A stretch of 44,629 bases of DNA from an uncultured Bacilli bacterium (GCA_910577075.1 CAJTKV010000010.1:1-44629), one strand, 5' to 3'; numbered from the stretch's first letter, positions 14,649 to 23,867 are shown. The notes: generated from the sequence alone by a model not told the origin. Translations and numbers: made by a program.

Positions 14649-16190
14649 GAGTACAATAAATGAATTAATTCCTAGAGGTATTCCTACCAAATACCATATG
14701 ATTAATAATGCTATCCACATTACTAAGAAAACTAAGACATATGGCAAGATATATTTTATTGCCTGAATTAGTGACACACCATCTTTATCATACTTTTCTA
14801 AAAATGATACATAGATAACAAAATAGGCCATTGCTGGAGTTATTCCATAGGCAATACTTGTACCTACTGAAAATAACATTTGTGCAAACTCTGGAGTAAA
14901 TCCATTCGTCATCATCATTGGCACTAAAGTTCCACTTAAAATTCCCCATCTATTGATCAAATTTGGTGCCAAAAATGTCGTTATTATTCCAACAAACAAT
15001 ACTAAGATAATAAGCGGAATTCCGCCAAAATTGACGGCATTTAAGCCACTAGATATCGCTGCTGTCAACAATAAACCAATGTTAGTATATCGCAAAAGAG
15101 ATACAAACATACTAGCAAAGAATATCAAGACAATTATCTTGCCAATTCCATCAAGTGAATGGGATAAATAATTACATATATCTCGATGGTTCTCGATGCT
15201 CTTCGTACCAAGTCCATACAAAAGACCTACTATGACAAATAGGAAGGTTACGACAAAGACAAACCCACTATTGAAAAATGAATCCATTCCAAATAGTTTA
15301 TCAATATATCTTCCCTGTGAATAATCAAGCAAATTACCACCGAATGGAACATTAGGTATAATATTATAAATAATTATAAGTAAATATATTGCTGCTCCAA
15401 TGCCGGCAAATAACAAACCTCTCATCTCTTTGCGAGTAAGTTTATCCTTATCCTGTACTATTTCTTCTTCATCTACCTCATATTTACCTATTTTAGGAGC
15501 AATAATTCTCTCTGTTACATAAGTAATTAAGCCTGCTCCTATCAAAGTAGCAGCCAACATAATAAATGAGAAGGCATATGAACGCATATAATAACCACTA
15601 GAAATAATGCCCGTTGCCAATGTCGTTGCCTGCATCAAGGATGACTCCGTACTACTGATTAATATATTAATGCTATATCCAAGTGATACCGAAGCAAAAC
15701 ACATAATAATACCAACAATCGGATTTCTCTTGCCATATTTAAATAGCAACGCTGATAGAGGAATTAAGACAATAAAACCTAAATCACCAGTAATACTTAC
15801 TAATATACAAATAAGTGCAAAGACAAAAGTAACCGTTGTCTTAGCTACATTCTTAGTCAATACAAAAAATATTGTATCTAAAAATCCACTTCTATCCATA
15901 ATGCCAATACCAATTAGCACAATTAACAACATACTAAGTGGCGTAAAGTTAACAAAATTAGCTACTGTATTGGAAAATATATATTTAATACCACTTAAAT
16001 TAAGCAATGATTCAACCGTCGCTAATGTCGATTCATAAGCTCCAGTACGAGCATTAACTTTATTATAAGTGATTGATGCATCAAATATATCGAGTATTCC
16101 ACTAACTACGATAACTAATGCCGTCAACAGTATAAAAGCCATCATTGGATGAAGACGAATTTTATCTCTAATCTTCTTGAACTTTTTCAT
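14646..16190 (-). CDS. AbgT family transporter
   Basis: 514 residues, the usual length for AbgT transporters. AAAGGAGT precedes ATG 16190, which overlaps the end of the DUF951 gene by 23 bases. About 11-13 hydrophobic segments are visible, and the opening (IRLHPMMAFILLTALVIVVSGI) is characteristic. Family motifs include STESSLMQATT (~180), FLAPNLINRWGILSGTLVPMMM (~405) and ITPAMAYFVIYVSF (~447). AbgT proteins move p-aminobenzoyl-glutamate, a folate breakdown product, and some export sulfonamides. It is the last gene of the parA-parB-mscS-DUF951 run, an unusual addition to that conserved group. Confidence 0.9.
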   Translation of the reverse strand: MKKFKKIRDKIRLHPMMAFILLTALVIVVSGILDIFDASITYNKVNARTGAYESTLATVESLLNLSGIKYIFSNTVANFVNFTPLSMLLIVLIGIGIMDRSGFLDTIFFVLTKNVAKTTVTFVFALICILVSITGDLGFIVLIPLSALLFKYGKRNPIVGIIMCFASVSLGYSINILISSTESSLMQATTLATGIISSGYYMRSYAFSFIMLAATLIGAGLITYVTERIIAPKIGKYEVDEEEIVQDKDKLTRKEMRGLLFAGIGAAIYLLIIIYNIIPNVPFGGNLLDYSQGRYIDKLFGMDSFFNSGFVFVVTFLFVIVGLLYGLGTKSIENHRDICNYLSHSLDGIGKIIVLIFFASMFVSLLRYTNIGLLLTAAISSGLNAVNFGGIPLIILVLFVGIITTFLAPNLINRWGILSGTLVPMMMTNGFTPEFAQMLFSVGTSIAYGITPAMAYFVIYVSFLEKYDKDGVSLIQAIKYILPYVLVFLVMWIALLIIWYLVGIPLGINSFIVL

Positions 16191-16368
16191 CGATTACTCC
16201 TTTTAATTTCTTTTTAAATTCTAATCTATCCATCATTATTTCTCTACTACAATGAATACATTTAATCTTTACATCTACTCCCATGCGGGTAATTAACCAC
16301 TCATTAGTCCCACAAGCATGAGCCTTTTTCATTATAACTTTATCATTTAATTTAAACTCTTTTTCCAT
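16168..16368 (-). CDS. DUF951 zinc-ribbon-like small protein
   Basis: 66 residues from ATG 16368; GAGG lies seven bases upstream, and the ATG at 16389 has none. The DUF951 pattern is complete: DKVIMKKAHACGTNEW, then IKCIHCSREIMMDR. The three to four cysteines (HACG and KCIHC) suggest a small zinc-binding fold, possibly nucleic-acid binding, but the function is unknown. In Bacillus, Listeria and Staphylococcus the same gene sits beside spo0J, a mscS-like gene and ychF near the origin. Here it overlaps the end of mscS by 17 bases, so the operon is tight. ychF is not found next to it. Confidence 0.88.
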   Translation of the reverse strand: MEKEFKLNDKVIMKKAHACGTNEWLITRMGVDVKIKCIHCSREIMMDRLEFKKKLKGVIDEKVQED

Positions 16369-17161
16369 TGTGAACCTCAATCTGGGCATATGGAATCTTT
16401 AATCCATTACTATCAAATTCATTTTTTATTAAAGCTAGAACTTTGCGCTTCAATGAATATTGATCCCCTGCCTTACAATGTACCTTAATCAAATAATCAA
16501 CAGAAGAAGAATTCAATTCATCGACACCTAAATATTCTCCCTCTTTAGTTGCCTCTTTAAAATCCTTAATCTTCTTACATACCTTATTAAGTACTTTGGC
16601 AACATTTTCTTCCGTCTCCTCATAAGCAGTTGGTATTTTTATAAATATGGACTGATCCTTTTGACTTAAATTAATAATTTCACTTATCTGTCTATTGGCA
16701 ATTACCAAAACAGTTCCATCAAAGGCTTTTATTTTCGTGTTTTTTAAGCCAAATTCCACTACTTCTCCTGTAAATCCATTATAAGTTACCAAATCTCCAA
16801 CAATAAAATAATTATCCATAATGATATTGCATCCCATTATGATATCTTTTAAGGCATCTTGAATAGCAAGACCACCAACTACTCCAGCAATTCCTAAACC
16901 TGTAATAAGAGCTGAAATATTTATTCCCCATGCACTTAATATGATCAATAATGCAATTATTACTAATATATACTTAACGATATTTTCTATTAAGGAAACA
17001 ATAGTATTTCTCTTTTTAATTTCAAAATTATTGGAATTTTTATTAATTAACTTCTTAACTAATTTAGATGAAAAATTGATAATTACTATCGTTATACATA
17101 TTGTAACCACTGGAACATAGAATTTTGGACTTTTACATATTGATAAAAGAAATTCTAGCAT
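16352..17161 (-). CDS. mscS: Small-conductance mechanosensitive channel MscS
   Basis: 269 residues from ATG 17161, with AGGTGA upstream and the ParB stop one base before it; the GTG at 17170 lacks spacing. Three membrane helices span ~1-110. The pore helix ITGLGIAGVVGGLAIQDALKDI (~89-110) has the Gly/Ala pattern of MscS TM3, then the beta domain FIVGDLVTYNGFTGEV (~120). The C-terminal alpha/beta vestibule follows. The channel opens under membrane tension and releases solutes on osmotic downshift. It lies in the parAB operon, as in several Firmicutes. Confidence 0.93.
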   Translation of the reverse strand: MLEFLLSICKSPKFYVPVVTICITIVIINFSSKLVKKLINKNSNNFEIKKRNTIVSLIENIVKYILVIIALLIILSAWGINISALITGLGIAGVVGGLAIQDALKDIIMGCNIIMDNYFIVGDLVTYNGFTGEVVEFGLKNTKIKAFDGTVLVIANRQISEIINLSQKDQSIFIKIPTAYEETEENVAKVLNKVCKKIKDFKEATKEGEYLGVDELNSSSVDYLIKVHCKAGDQYSLKRKVLALIKNEFDSNGLKIPYAQIEVHNGKRV

Positions 17162-17162
17162 C

Positions 17163-18053
17163 TTATTCACCTATTTCTATATTTAATATTTCTAAAATGC
17201 GATCTAAATCGGCATCCGTAGCAAAAGGTATAGTAATTTTTCCATTGCTAATCGTAACTTTAGCACCTATCACCTCTCTCAAAGTTGCCTCATATATCTT
17301 ATGTCTATTCGAGATTTCGACATTAACTCTTTTAACTTTATTTTTCTTTTCGATGTCTCCTGCTTGTGAGATTTCCTCTAATTCATGAACACTCATCTTA
17401 TTAGTCTTTATAATATTCGCCATTTCCTGTACTTTATCCACGTCTTCAAATTTCGATAAAACACGAGCATGAGACATGCTAATACTTCCACTTACGACGT
17501 CATCTTGGACATTTTTAGGTAAATTAAGTAAACCCAAAAGGTTTGTAACATAGCTACGACTTTTGCCAAAGCGTTTTGCTACCATATCCTGTGTCATATT
17601 TAATTTATCCATGATGTTTTTAAAAGCTTGTGCTTCTTCAATGGCTGATAAATCTTCCCTTTGAATATTTTCGAGCAAGGCTATTTCCATCATTGCTTCA
17701 TCGCTAAAATCTTTTACAATTGCTGGAATTTTCTCTAAGCCAGCTAATCTTGCCGCCTTAGTTCTTCTCTCGCCAGCAACCAAATCATACCCCTTTATCG
17801 CCTTTTTAACGATGATAGGCTCAAGAATACCATGTTCTTTTATAGAATCAGCTAATTCTTGAAGGGCTACCTCATCAAAATATTTACGTGGCTGATATGG
17901 ATTACTTCTAACTTCAGAAACTGGGATTTGAATGATATCACTTTCTGGAGTCGTTGAGACAATTTGTTCTTCGAGGGCATTATAATCTACTGCCGCACTG
18001 CTAAATAATTGTTCTAATCCCGTACCTAGGGCTTTTCTACTAGTTTGTGGCAT
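17163..18053 (-). CDS. parB: Chromosome partitioning protein ParB/Spo0J
   Basis: 296 residues from ATG 18053, which overlaps the ParA stop by 14 bases. AAAGGAGG is 12 bases upstream, somewhat far, so coupling to parA is likely. The ParB N-terminal domain has IPVSEVRSNPYQPRK (~45) and the CTP-binding box GERRTKAA (~103). The helix-turn-helix MVAKRFGKSRSYVTNLL (~165) binds parS. A short C-terminal dimer domain follows. ParB loads as a CTP-dependent clamp at parS and recruits SMC to the origin region. I found no full consensus parS in the window. Confidence 0.95.
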   Translation of the reverse strand: MPQTSRKALGTGLEQLFSSAAVDYNALEEQIVSTTPESDIIQIPVSEVRSNPYQPRKYFDEVALQELADSIKEHGILEPIIVKKAIKGYDLVAGERRTKAARLAGLEKIPAIVKDFSDEAMMEIALLENIQREDLSAIEEAQAFKNIMDKLNMTQDMVAKRFGKSRSYVTNLLGLLNLPKNVQDDVVSGSISMSHARVLSKFEDVDKVQEMANIIKTNKMSVHELEEISQAGDIEKKNKVKRVNVEISNRHKIYEATLREVIGAKVTISNGKITIPFATDADLDRILEILNIEIGE

Positions 18054-18828
18054 CTCGTTCGATAACCTCCTTTGCCAAATTATTGTAGGCTTCTGCAGCT
18101 CTACTTGTTGGTTCATATTCATTGATTGGTTCACCATGGCTTGGAGCTTCAACTAATCTAATCAAACGAGGAATAATAGTATTAAATACCTTTTCATTGA
18201 AGAATCTTCTAACTTCCTCAACAACTTCTAATCCTAGATTGGTACGACTATCTAACATAGTTAGTAAAACTCCCTCTATCTGTAATCTAGGATTTAATCT
18301 CGTCTGCGTCATAATTATTGTATTGAGCAACTGTGTAATACCCTCTAGGGCAAAGAATTCACATTGTACTGGTATAATAACCGCATCACTTGCAACCAAC
18401 GCATTCGTTGTTAAAAGTCCTAAACTTGGTGGACAATCAATTATAATATAATCAAAATTATTTCTTACTGAATCGATGATATTTTTAAGTTGTTCATTCA
18501 TCTTAAAATTAGCATTTTCATGTGTCATTTCAATAAGTTCTATATCAATACCTGCTAAATTAATCGTAGCTGGTAAAACATATAGATTGGTAAATCTCGT
18601 TTTTATAATTGTCTCCTTAGCAGTTGACTGCCCATTTAAACAATCATAAACACTTCCCTTAATATCTCCCTTATTGATACCTAGACCTGTCGAAGTATTT
18701 CCCTGTGGATCTAAGTCAATTAAAAGAGTTTTTTTCCCCAATTTACCCAATGATGCAGATAGATTAATACTCGTAGTAGTTTTTCCTACTCCACCTTTTT
18801 GATTAACTAATGAAATGACTCTTGCCAT
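18040..18828 (-). CDS. parA: Chromosome partitioning ATPase ParA/Soj
   Basis: 262 residues. The deviant Walker A KGGVGKTTTS (~10-20), DLDPQGN (~40) and Walker B YIIIDCPPSLG (~128) are all intact and identify a Soj-type ParA. The protein is the usual length. It forms ATP sandwich dimers on DNA, is released by ParB, and in Bacillus also regulates DnaA. It has its own promoter and starts the operon parA-parB-mscS-DUF951-abgT. No noc gene lies upstream; instead there is a decayed ORF and a terminator. Confidence 0.96.
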   Translation of the reverse strand: MARVISLVNQKGGVGKTTTSINLSASLGKLGKKTLLIDLDPQGNTSTGLGINKGDIKGSVYDCLNGQSTAKETIIKTRFTNLYVLPATINLAGIDIELIEMTHENANFKMNEQLKNIIDSVRNNFDYIIIDCPPSLGLLTTNALVASDAVIIPVQCEFFALEGITQLLNTIIMTQTRLNPRLQIEGVLLTMLDSRTNLGLEVVEEVRRFFNEKVFNTIIPRLIRLVEAPSHGEPINEYEPTSRAAEAYNNLAKEVIERDATN

Positions 18829-18869
18829 ATAAAACCACTACTTTCTTTTATAATTTGTCTACATAATCA

Positions 18870-18899
18870 ATTATAGCATATATTAGCAACATTTTACAA
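18870..18899 (-). promoter_or_regulatory. Promoter of the parA operon
   Basis: TTGTAA (18894-18899), 18-bp spacer, TGCTATAAT with the -10 hexamer at 18870-18875, minus strand. Confidence 0.65.
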
Positions 18900-18901
18900 A
18901 G

Positions 18902-18922
18902 AAAAAGATGACTTTCGTCATC
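18902..18922 (-). terminator. Terminator upstream of parA
   Basis: GATGAC-GAAA-GTCATC with a GNRA loop, followed by TTTTT on the minus strand; just upstream of the parA -35. Confidence 0.85.
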
Positions 18923-19046
18923 ATATTTTTTTCATCAATACATCCGTTTTTTCAATTGGTATATCCAAGTCAATATATCAAACATTTTTGCCATCATTTA
19001 AGGCACACTCTAGCCCAATAAATTATTCATCAGATAGAGTCTTCTT
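18921..19046 (-). pseudogene. Decayed ORF between parA and the 19073 gene
   Basis: No gene is open here, but one minus-strand frame reads TLSDE-stop-FIGLECALNDGKNV-stop-YIDLDIPIEKTDVLMKKI and then TGA at 18921. The composition is protein-like, with only two in-frame stops, and the final stop abuts the terminator hairpin as a real gene end would. I do not recognise the family. It is best read as the 3' remnant of a lost gene. Confidence 0.35.
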
Positions 19047-19072
19047 TGTTTAAACTTCCAATTAAAACTCGT

Positions 19073-19777
19073 TTAGCTACATGACACTTTTTCAATGTTG
19101 TCCAAGTATTCAACTTCCTCGGGTTTATTTAAATCAACCGATAAGACTTTGACTTTTCCAGACTCACACGCATAATAAGTCATTATATTATCATGCATAC
19201 TCGGATAAAGCCCCTTTTGTAATTTATTTCCCTCTTTATAGCCCGTTATCACATTTTCAATATCATACTTAAATTTTCCTTGACGACTCATTACTTTAGC
19301 AATGCCCTTTTTAACACCAACTTCGTTCATGACAAGCACAATAAATTCATCATTGACGACAATATAATAGTCGTCTGCTCTCTTCAAATAATTTTCTTTT
19401 TCATTTTTATAAGTAAATAGTGGAACTAAAGCTGAACCCGTATTCATAAGCCCGCTTCCCTCTTTACATACCTTTTTCTCTTCATCATAACTTGTACAAT
19501 TAAAATTAAATATCGCACCACTAAAAGATATTTCTTCTTTATAATTATTTAAGAATCTATTATTTCCAATAATATCCAGTAATGATGAGGAAAAATTAGT
19601 TGCAATAATTGGTTCATTAGATTTTTCTGTCGTTATTTCCGTCGAATCAGGTTTTAAAGGCGCGGCCTTATGCGTCTTCTCGGCCATATTAAGCATAAAA
19701 ACAATTCCAATAATTGCAACAATTAAAATAATAAATAAGATAAAATACGTTTTAGCACTGCCTTGATTTTTTTTCAT
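19073..19777 (-). CDS. Unknown membrane-anchored extracytoplasmic protein
   Basis: 234 residues; AGGTGA lies a few bases before ATG 19777. Residues 11-30 form one membrane helix after a basic start, so the rest should be outside the cell. The region ~33-55 is polar and linker-like. The remaining ~180 residues contain four cysteines, two of them close together (NCTSYDEEKKVC) and two near the end (YYACESG, VSCS), possibly disulfides. No family recognised. It sits 35 bases downstream of ftsH beyond a terminator, so expression may depend on readthrough or an unseen promoter. Confidence 0.75.
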   Translation of the reverse strand: MKKNQGSAKTYFILFIILIVAIIGIVFMLNMAEKTHKAAPLKPDSTEITTEKSNEPIIATNFSSSLLDIIGNNRFLNNYKEEISFSGAIFNFNCTSYDEEKKVCKEGSGLMNTGSALVPLFTYKNEKENYLKRADDYYIVVNDEFIVLVMNEVGVKKGIAKVMSRQGKFKYDIENVITGYKEGNKLQKGLYPSMHDNIMTYYACESGKVKVLSVDLNKPEEVEYLDNIEKVSCS

Positions 19778-19803
19778 ATGCTCACCTATTATTCATTATA
19801 ACA

Positions 19804-19829
19804 TAAAAAATTCTACTTTTCAGTAGAAT
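19804..19829 (-). terminator. Terminator after ftsH
   Basis: ATTCTACT-GAAA-AGTAGAAT followed by TTTTT on the minus strand; contains the ftsH stop codon. Confidence 0.88.
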
Positions 19830-21774
19830 CTTCTATTGCTTTTTCAAGTTCTTCTTTGTTCATCTTAGTATATCCTTTAATACCAAGTTCTTTAGCTTTT
19901 TCCTTTAATTTCTTTAAGCCTTCGCCATCGTCCTTTTCCGAAATCTTACCAGTTTCTACTAGTTCATCAATTTCTTCTTTAGTTAATGTCTCTCTTTCGA
20001 TTAAAGCATCACTTATAAGCATTACTAATTTTTTATTATCTTTTAAAATCTTTGTTGTCTTTTTATAACATTCATCGATTATCTTACGAACCTCTTGGTC
20101 AATTTCAAGAGCCACTGCATCAGAGAAATTCTTTGATTTATTGTAATCTCTTCCTAAGAATACTCCCTCGCTTCTCTCTTCTAATTGAACAGGTCCTAAT
20201 CCTGACATACCATATTCTGTTACCATGGCACGTGCTATCTTTGTTGCTCTCTTAAAGTCATCACTGGCACCAGTTGTAATCTCGCCCAAGAATAACTCTT
20301 CAGACACACGTCCACCAAGCAAACCAGTAATCTTGGCAATTAATTCATTACGAGTAGATATGCCAATTTTTTCTTCTTTTGGAAGCATCATCGTATATCC
20401 ACCAGCCATTCCACGTGGAATAATAGTGATTTTATGAACATCTTCTGCTTCTTCAAGTTTCAAACCAACAACGGCATGACCAGCTTCATGTATTGAAACT
20501 AAACGTTTTTCATTATCAGTAATCTTGCGGCTTGTCTTAGCAGGTCCCATTATTACACGATCTGTTGCTTCATCAATTTCACTCATGCCAATGGCACTCT
20601 TATTGCGTCTTACGGCAAGTAAGGCTGCTTCATTCAATAAGTTCTCTAAATCCGCTCCACTAAATCCTGGAGTACGTTTAGATAAATTTTCTAAATTAAC
20701 ACTAGGTGCAAAAGTTTTATCTTTAGCATGAACTTTTAATATGGCAAGTCTTTCCTTTTGATCTGGTAAACTAACTGTAACCTGTCTATCAAATCTTCCT
20801 GGACGAAGCAAGGCTGGATCTAGGACATCTGGTCTATTAGTTGCTGCAATGATAATTATACCTTCATTAGCACCAAAACCATCCATCTCTGTTAATAATT
20901 GGTTAAGTGTTTGCTCACGTTCATCATGACCTCCACCTAAGCCGGTACCTCTTTGACGTCCAACGGCATCAATTTCATCAATAAATATTAGACATGGAGC
21001 TGAATGTTTAGCTTGTTTAAACATATCTCTTACACGACTTGCACCAACACCGACAAATAATTCAACGAAATCTGAACCACTTATAAAATAGAATGGAACA
21101 TTAGCTTCACCAGCTACTGCCTTAGCAAGTAATGTTTTACCTGTTCCCGGAGGACCTACTAATAGGACACCTTTAGGAATTCTTGCTCCCAATTTTTGGA
21201 ACTTCTTAGGATTCTTTAAGAAATCGATTAATTCGGCAACTTCTTCTTTTTCTTCCTCTAAACCGGCAACATCTTTGAATCTAACTTTGCCACCATCTTC
21301 ACTTAATCTTGCACGACTTCTTCCAAAATCCATGCTAGACTTGTTAGAACCACTAAGTTTAGTAAACAAGAAGATTGTTCCACCAACAATAATAATTATT
21401 GGCACGACATTAATTAAGATGAGCAGCCAACTACTGTTCTCAGGATTTGTATTAACTGACCACTTAAATTCATTCATAGCTGAATATTTAGCAAGCGTCT
21501 CTTGAACAGTTTCCGAAAGTGGAGCATTTACCTTAAAATACTCATTTTTCTTATATCCCTCTAACTTACCTGTTATGTAATAAATTCCCTTACCACTATG
21601 TTCAGTTGTTTCAATCTCGGTAACTTTACCGTTGCCAAATTCTTGTAATAATTGATTGTAAGTTAATTCATTGTACTTTGTTCCACCAAAACTAAACATA
21701 GCTAAAACTGAAACAATTACAATTATTAAAATTACATAAGGCATTGTCTGTTTTGTACTAATTTTTTTGTTCAT
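19813..21774 (-). CDS. ftsH: ATP-dependent zinc metalloprotease FtsH with Rho_N-like tail
   Basis: 653 residues. Two membrane helices (~12-28 and ~116-137) flank a small external domain. The AAA module has Walker A GPPGTGKT (~207), Walker B IFIDEIDA (~263) and the second region of homology NRPDVLDPALLRPGRFDR (~313). Zinc protease site HEAGH (~429) and the third ligand in TGASDDF (~503) are intact. FtsH degrades misassembled membrane proteins and regulators. The C-terminal 35 residues are unusual: LKEKAKELGIKGYTKMNKEELEKAI matches the Rho N-terminal / SAP-like helical motif, which I do not know as a standard part of FtsH. ATG 21774 overlaps tilS by 17 bases. Confidence 0.97.
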   Translation of the reverse strand: MNKKISTKQTMPYVILIIVIVSVLAMFSFGGTKYNELTYNQLLQEFGNGKVTEIETTEHSGKGIYYITGKLEGYKKNEYFKVNAPLSETVQETLAKYSAMNEFKWSVNTNPENSSWLLILINVVPIIIIVGGTIFLFTKLSGSNKSSMDFGRSRARLSEDGGKVRFKDVAGLEEEKEEVAELIDFLKNPKKFQKLGARIPKGVLLVGPPGTGKTLLAKAVAGEANVPFYFISGSDFVELFVGVGASRVRDMFKQAKHSAPCLIFIDEIDAVGRQRGTGLGGGHDEREQTLNQLLTEMDGFGANEGIIIIAATNRPDVLDPALLRPGRFDRQVTVSLPDQKERLAILKVHAKDKTFAPSVNLENLSKRTPGFSGADLENLLNEAALLAVRRNKSAIGMSEIDEATDRVIMGPAKTSRKITDNEKRLVSIHEAGHAVVGLKLEEAEDVHKITIIPRGMAGGYTMMLPKEEKIGISTRNELIAKITGLLGGRVSEELFLGEITTGASDDFKRATKIARAMVTEYGMSGLGPVQLEERSEGVFLGRDYNKSKNFSDAVALEIDQEVRKIIDECYKKTTKILKDNKKLVMLISDALIERETLTKEEIDELVETGKISEKDDGEGLKKLKEKAKELGIKGYTKMNKEELEKAIEDSTEK

Positions 21775-23095
21775 TTAATTCCTCTCCTTTTTCATACCTT
21801 AATATTATATCATATTCCGCATCAATTGGAATATCAAAATTGCTTTTCTTTAGTCCAGGAAGCCATAAAATCTTATCATTGACATCTGTAACGATTGGAA
21901 ATTCATCTCTAATTCGCTGTTCAATCTTCAAATCGATAAAAATATCATTGACTTTTTTATGTCCCTTCATATTTTTTACCTGCATCTTATCGCCATCTCG
22001 TCGATTTCTCACGATTATTGGTAAATCAATATCTTTACTATTTAAGCGAAGCGTAAAATTGCTCTTATCTTCGGTATTTAAGACGCGTTTAATTATGCCA
22101 TTTGGCACCTTAACTTCATCTTCTAGTTCATACTTATAAGGGGCAACATCAACTTTTTCTACATCAAAATATAACTTTAAATATTCCTTAACCACATGCA
22201 TATTATTCGGTAAATTAATTGCAATATTAGGTTGTTTACTATTGATAATCTTCAATATCTCATCTATGTGATTGCTATTTACTAAATATAAATTATCGGG
22301 ATAGAGCATCTCTAATATCTTATTTATAATTTTTCTTTTAATATATTCATCTTCTTTTAAAAAGGCCCCTAAATTCAAAATATTATCAATATACATCTCT
22401 TCAATCTTTTTACTAACTAAAGTATCAATATAATCGACATTCATTTTTAATTCTTGACTAAATTTCAAAAAACGCAGATGAACTAAATTATCTTCATCTT
22501 TTAAAAAAGGTAAGATATTATGGCGAAATCTATTACGCGTATAATCATCTAAATCATTAGTATAATCTAGGCGATACGGTATATCATTATCCTTGTTATA
22601 ATTTTCGATTGTTGTTTTATCTAAATAGATAAGAGGACGAACTATCGTATAGCCATCTCGATTGCTCAAACTAGAAAAACCAGCATAGCCCTTTAGAGAA
22701 GATCCCCTTGTCAATCGCATGAGAATTGTCTCGACTAAATCATCACCATGGTGTGCTGTAAATAAATACTTGGCATCATACTTTTTAACGATTTCTTTAA
22801 AAAATGAATAGCGGAAATTTCTGGCATAATTTTCAAAATTTCCTCCGACATATCCATCTAAGTTTTTTCCCTCGAAAATGATTTTTTTGTTCTCACAATA
22901 ATCCTTCAAAAAACTATATTCTTCATCACTTTCCTGACGAACTTTATGATTAATATGAGCAACTACACAAGATAACCCCATATTATAGAGCAAATTAAGT
23001 AAAAACATGCTATCAGGCCCTCCTGAACAAGCAACAATTACTTTCTCATCTTTGGGTATCTTCAATTTTTTAATGAAACTCACTACCTCATTCAT
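21758..23095 (-). CDS. tilS: tRNA(Ile)-lysidine synthetase TilS
   Basis: 445 residues; GAGG lies seven bases before ATG 23095. The PP-loop ATPase motif CSGGPDSM (~23-30) and the family phrase HHGDDLVETILMRLTRGS (~115) mark the catalytic N-domain. The C-terminal domain (~330-440) carries IVRNRRDGDKM and the KKVNDIFID phrase. TilS joins lysine to C34 of the AUA-reading tRNA(Ile), making lysidine, and is essential. In most Firmicutes tilS is followed by hpt and then ftsH; here ftsH follows directly with an overlap, so hpt is missing from this locus. Confidence 0.96.
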   Translation of the reverse strand: MNEVVSFIKKLKIPKDEKVIVACSGGPDSMFLLNLLYNMGLSCVVAHINHKVRQESDEEYSFLKDYCENKKIIFEGKNLDGYVGGNFENYARNFRYSFFKEIVKKYDAKYLFTAHHGDDLVETILMRLTRGSSLKGYAGFSSLSNRDGYTIVRPLIYLDKTTIENYNKDNDIPYRLDYTNDLDDYTRNRFRHNILPFLKDEDNLVHLRFLKFSQELKMNVDYIDTLVSKKIEEMYIDNILNLGAFLKEDEYIKRKIINKILEMLYPDNLYLVNSNHIDEILKIINSKQPNIAINLPNNMHVVKEYLKLYFDVEKVDVAPYKYELEDEVKVPNGIIKRVLNTEDKSNFTLRLNSKDIDLPIIVRNRRDGDKMQVKNMKGHKKVNDIFIDLKIEQRIRDEFPIVTDVNDKILWLPGLKKSNFDIPIDAEYDIILRYEKGEELNEQKN

Positions 23096-23118
23096 AAATA
23101 TCCCTCAAATCACCTAAT

Positions 23119-23147
23119 AGTATAACCTATCAATATGAAAATAACAA
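23119..23147 (-). promoter_or_regulatory. Promoter of tilS-ftsH
   Basis: TTGTTA (23142-23147), 17-bp spacer, TATACT (23119-23124), minus strand. Confidence 0.7.
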
Positions 23148-23148
23148 G

Positions 23149-23178
23149 TAAAAAGGCCCTTGTAAACAGCCTTTTTAC
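23149..23178 (-). terminator. Terminator after the DUF3592 gene
   Basis: Perfect 10-bp stem GTAAAAAGGC/GCCTTTTTAC with an 11-base loop; the stop codon lies in the first arm. Confidence 0.8.
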
Positions 23179-23867
23179 TCTTGCTCTTTTAATATTGCAT
23201 CTAGATCTATAAAATATTTCTTTTTATTTGTCATATCGACATAAACAGGAATCGAAGTTATTCCCTTTTCACGAATAATATCTTCGGGATTATACCATAA
23301 ATTGCCACTTTTAAATGTATATGTTTGCCCATCTTCAGGATTAAGCCATTCTACTTCTACATTATAAGGATTTCTTCCATTCATAGAATAATGCATATTA
23401 ATAGCTGTTCTTAAATATTTTGCATAAACCAAATTTCCCTCTTTTTTTAATCTTTTAGCATTTTTTGCTTTAACCCTTCGTGTGATAAAAGGAATTATGC
23501 CAATTAATAAGAATATAAGTCCCATCACTGGAAACATCAAAAATATATAATCTAACGATTTAACCCCTATTTTTTGCGGATTATCTTTAAAATAATACAT
23601 ATCAATTTTTTTTCCTTCGTAAAACGAAGACGAATATCCATTTAGCATCGATTCATAACGACGACCATTGGCCATATATGCAACATAGACATCATGATCT
23701 TTATCACCATCCATATCATAAGATACATTGATTTTTGTTATTGTTCCTACTGTCTCAATTGTATTATCATAATTAAATATTCTTCCCACAAAAAGCAAAC
23801 CAACTGCCAGAAAAATAGTGCCACCAATGGCAAACATTCCATATAATCCTTTTTCTGCCTTACTCAT
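23175..23867 (-). CDS. DUF3592-like two-helix membrane protein
   Basis: 230 residues. A first membrane helix (~12-30) and a second (~107-126) enclose an external beta-rich region (GTITKINVSYDMDGDKDHDVYVAYMANGR in shortened form: TVGTITKI...VYVAY), as in DUF3592 proteins. After the second helix comes a basic stretch (RRVKAKNAKRLKKEG) and a second beta domain that repeats the theme. Function unknown. It begins 20 bases after the end of the dehydrogenase gene and probably shares its transcript. Confidence 0.65.
   Translation of the reverse strand: MSKAEKGLYGMFAIGGTIFLAVGLLFVGRIFNYDNTIETVGTITKINVSYDMDGDKDHDVYVAYMANGRRYESMLNGYSSSFYEGKKIDMYYFKDNPQKIGVKSLDYIFLMFPVMGLIFLLIGIIPFITRRVKAKNAKRLKKEGNLVYAKYLRTAINMHYSMNGRNPYNVEVEWLNPEDGQTYTFKSGNLWYNPEDIIREKGITSIPVYVDMTNKKKYFIDLDAILKEQE

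Noticed and set aside
20229..20234. Second CACGTG in ftsH as parS
   Set aside because: Flanking bases (TGG/CTA) do not match parS at all.
20408..20421. ATTCCACGTGGAAT palindrome inside ftsH as a parS site
   Set aside because: Extended to 16 bases it differs from the TGTTNCACGTGNAACA consensus at three positions, and it encodes the conserved IPRGM residues of FtsH, which explains CCACGTGGA without a partition role.
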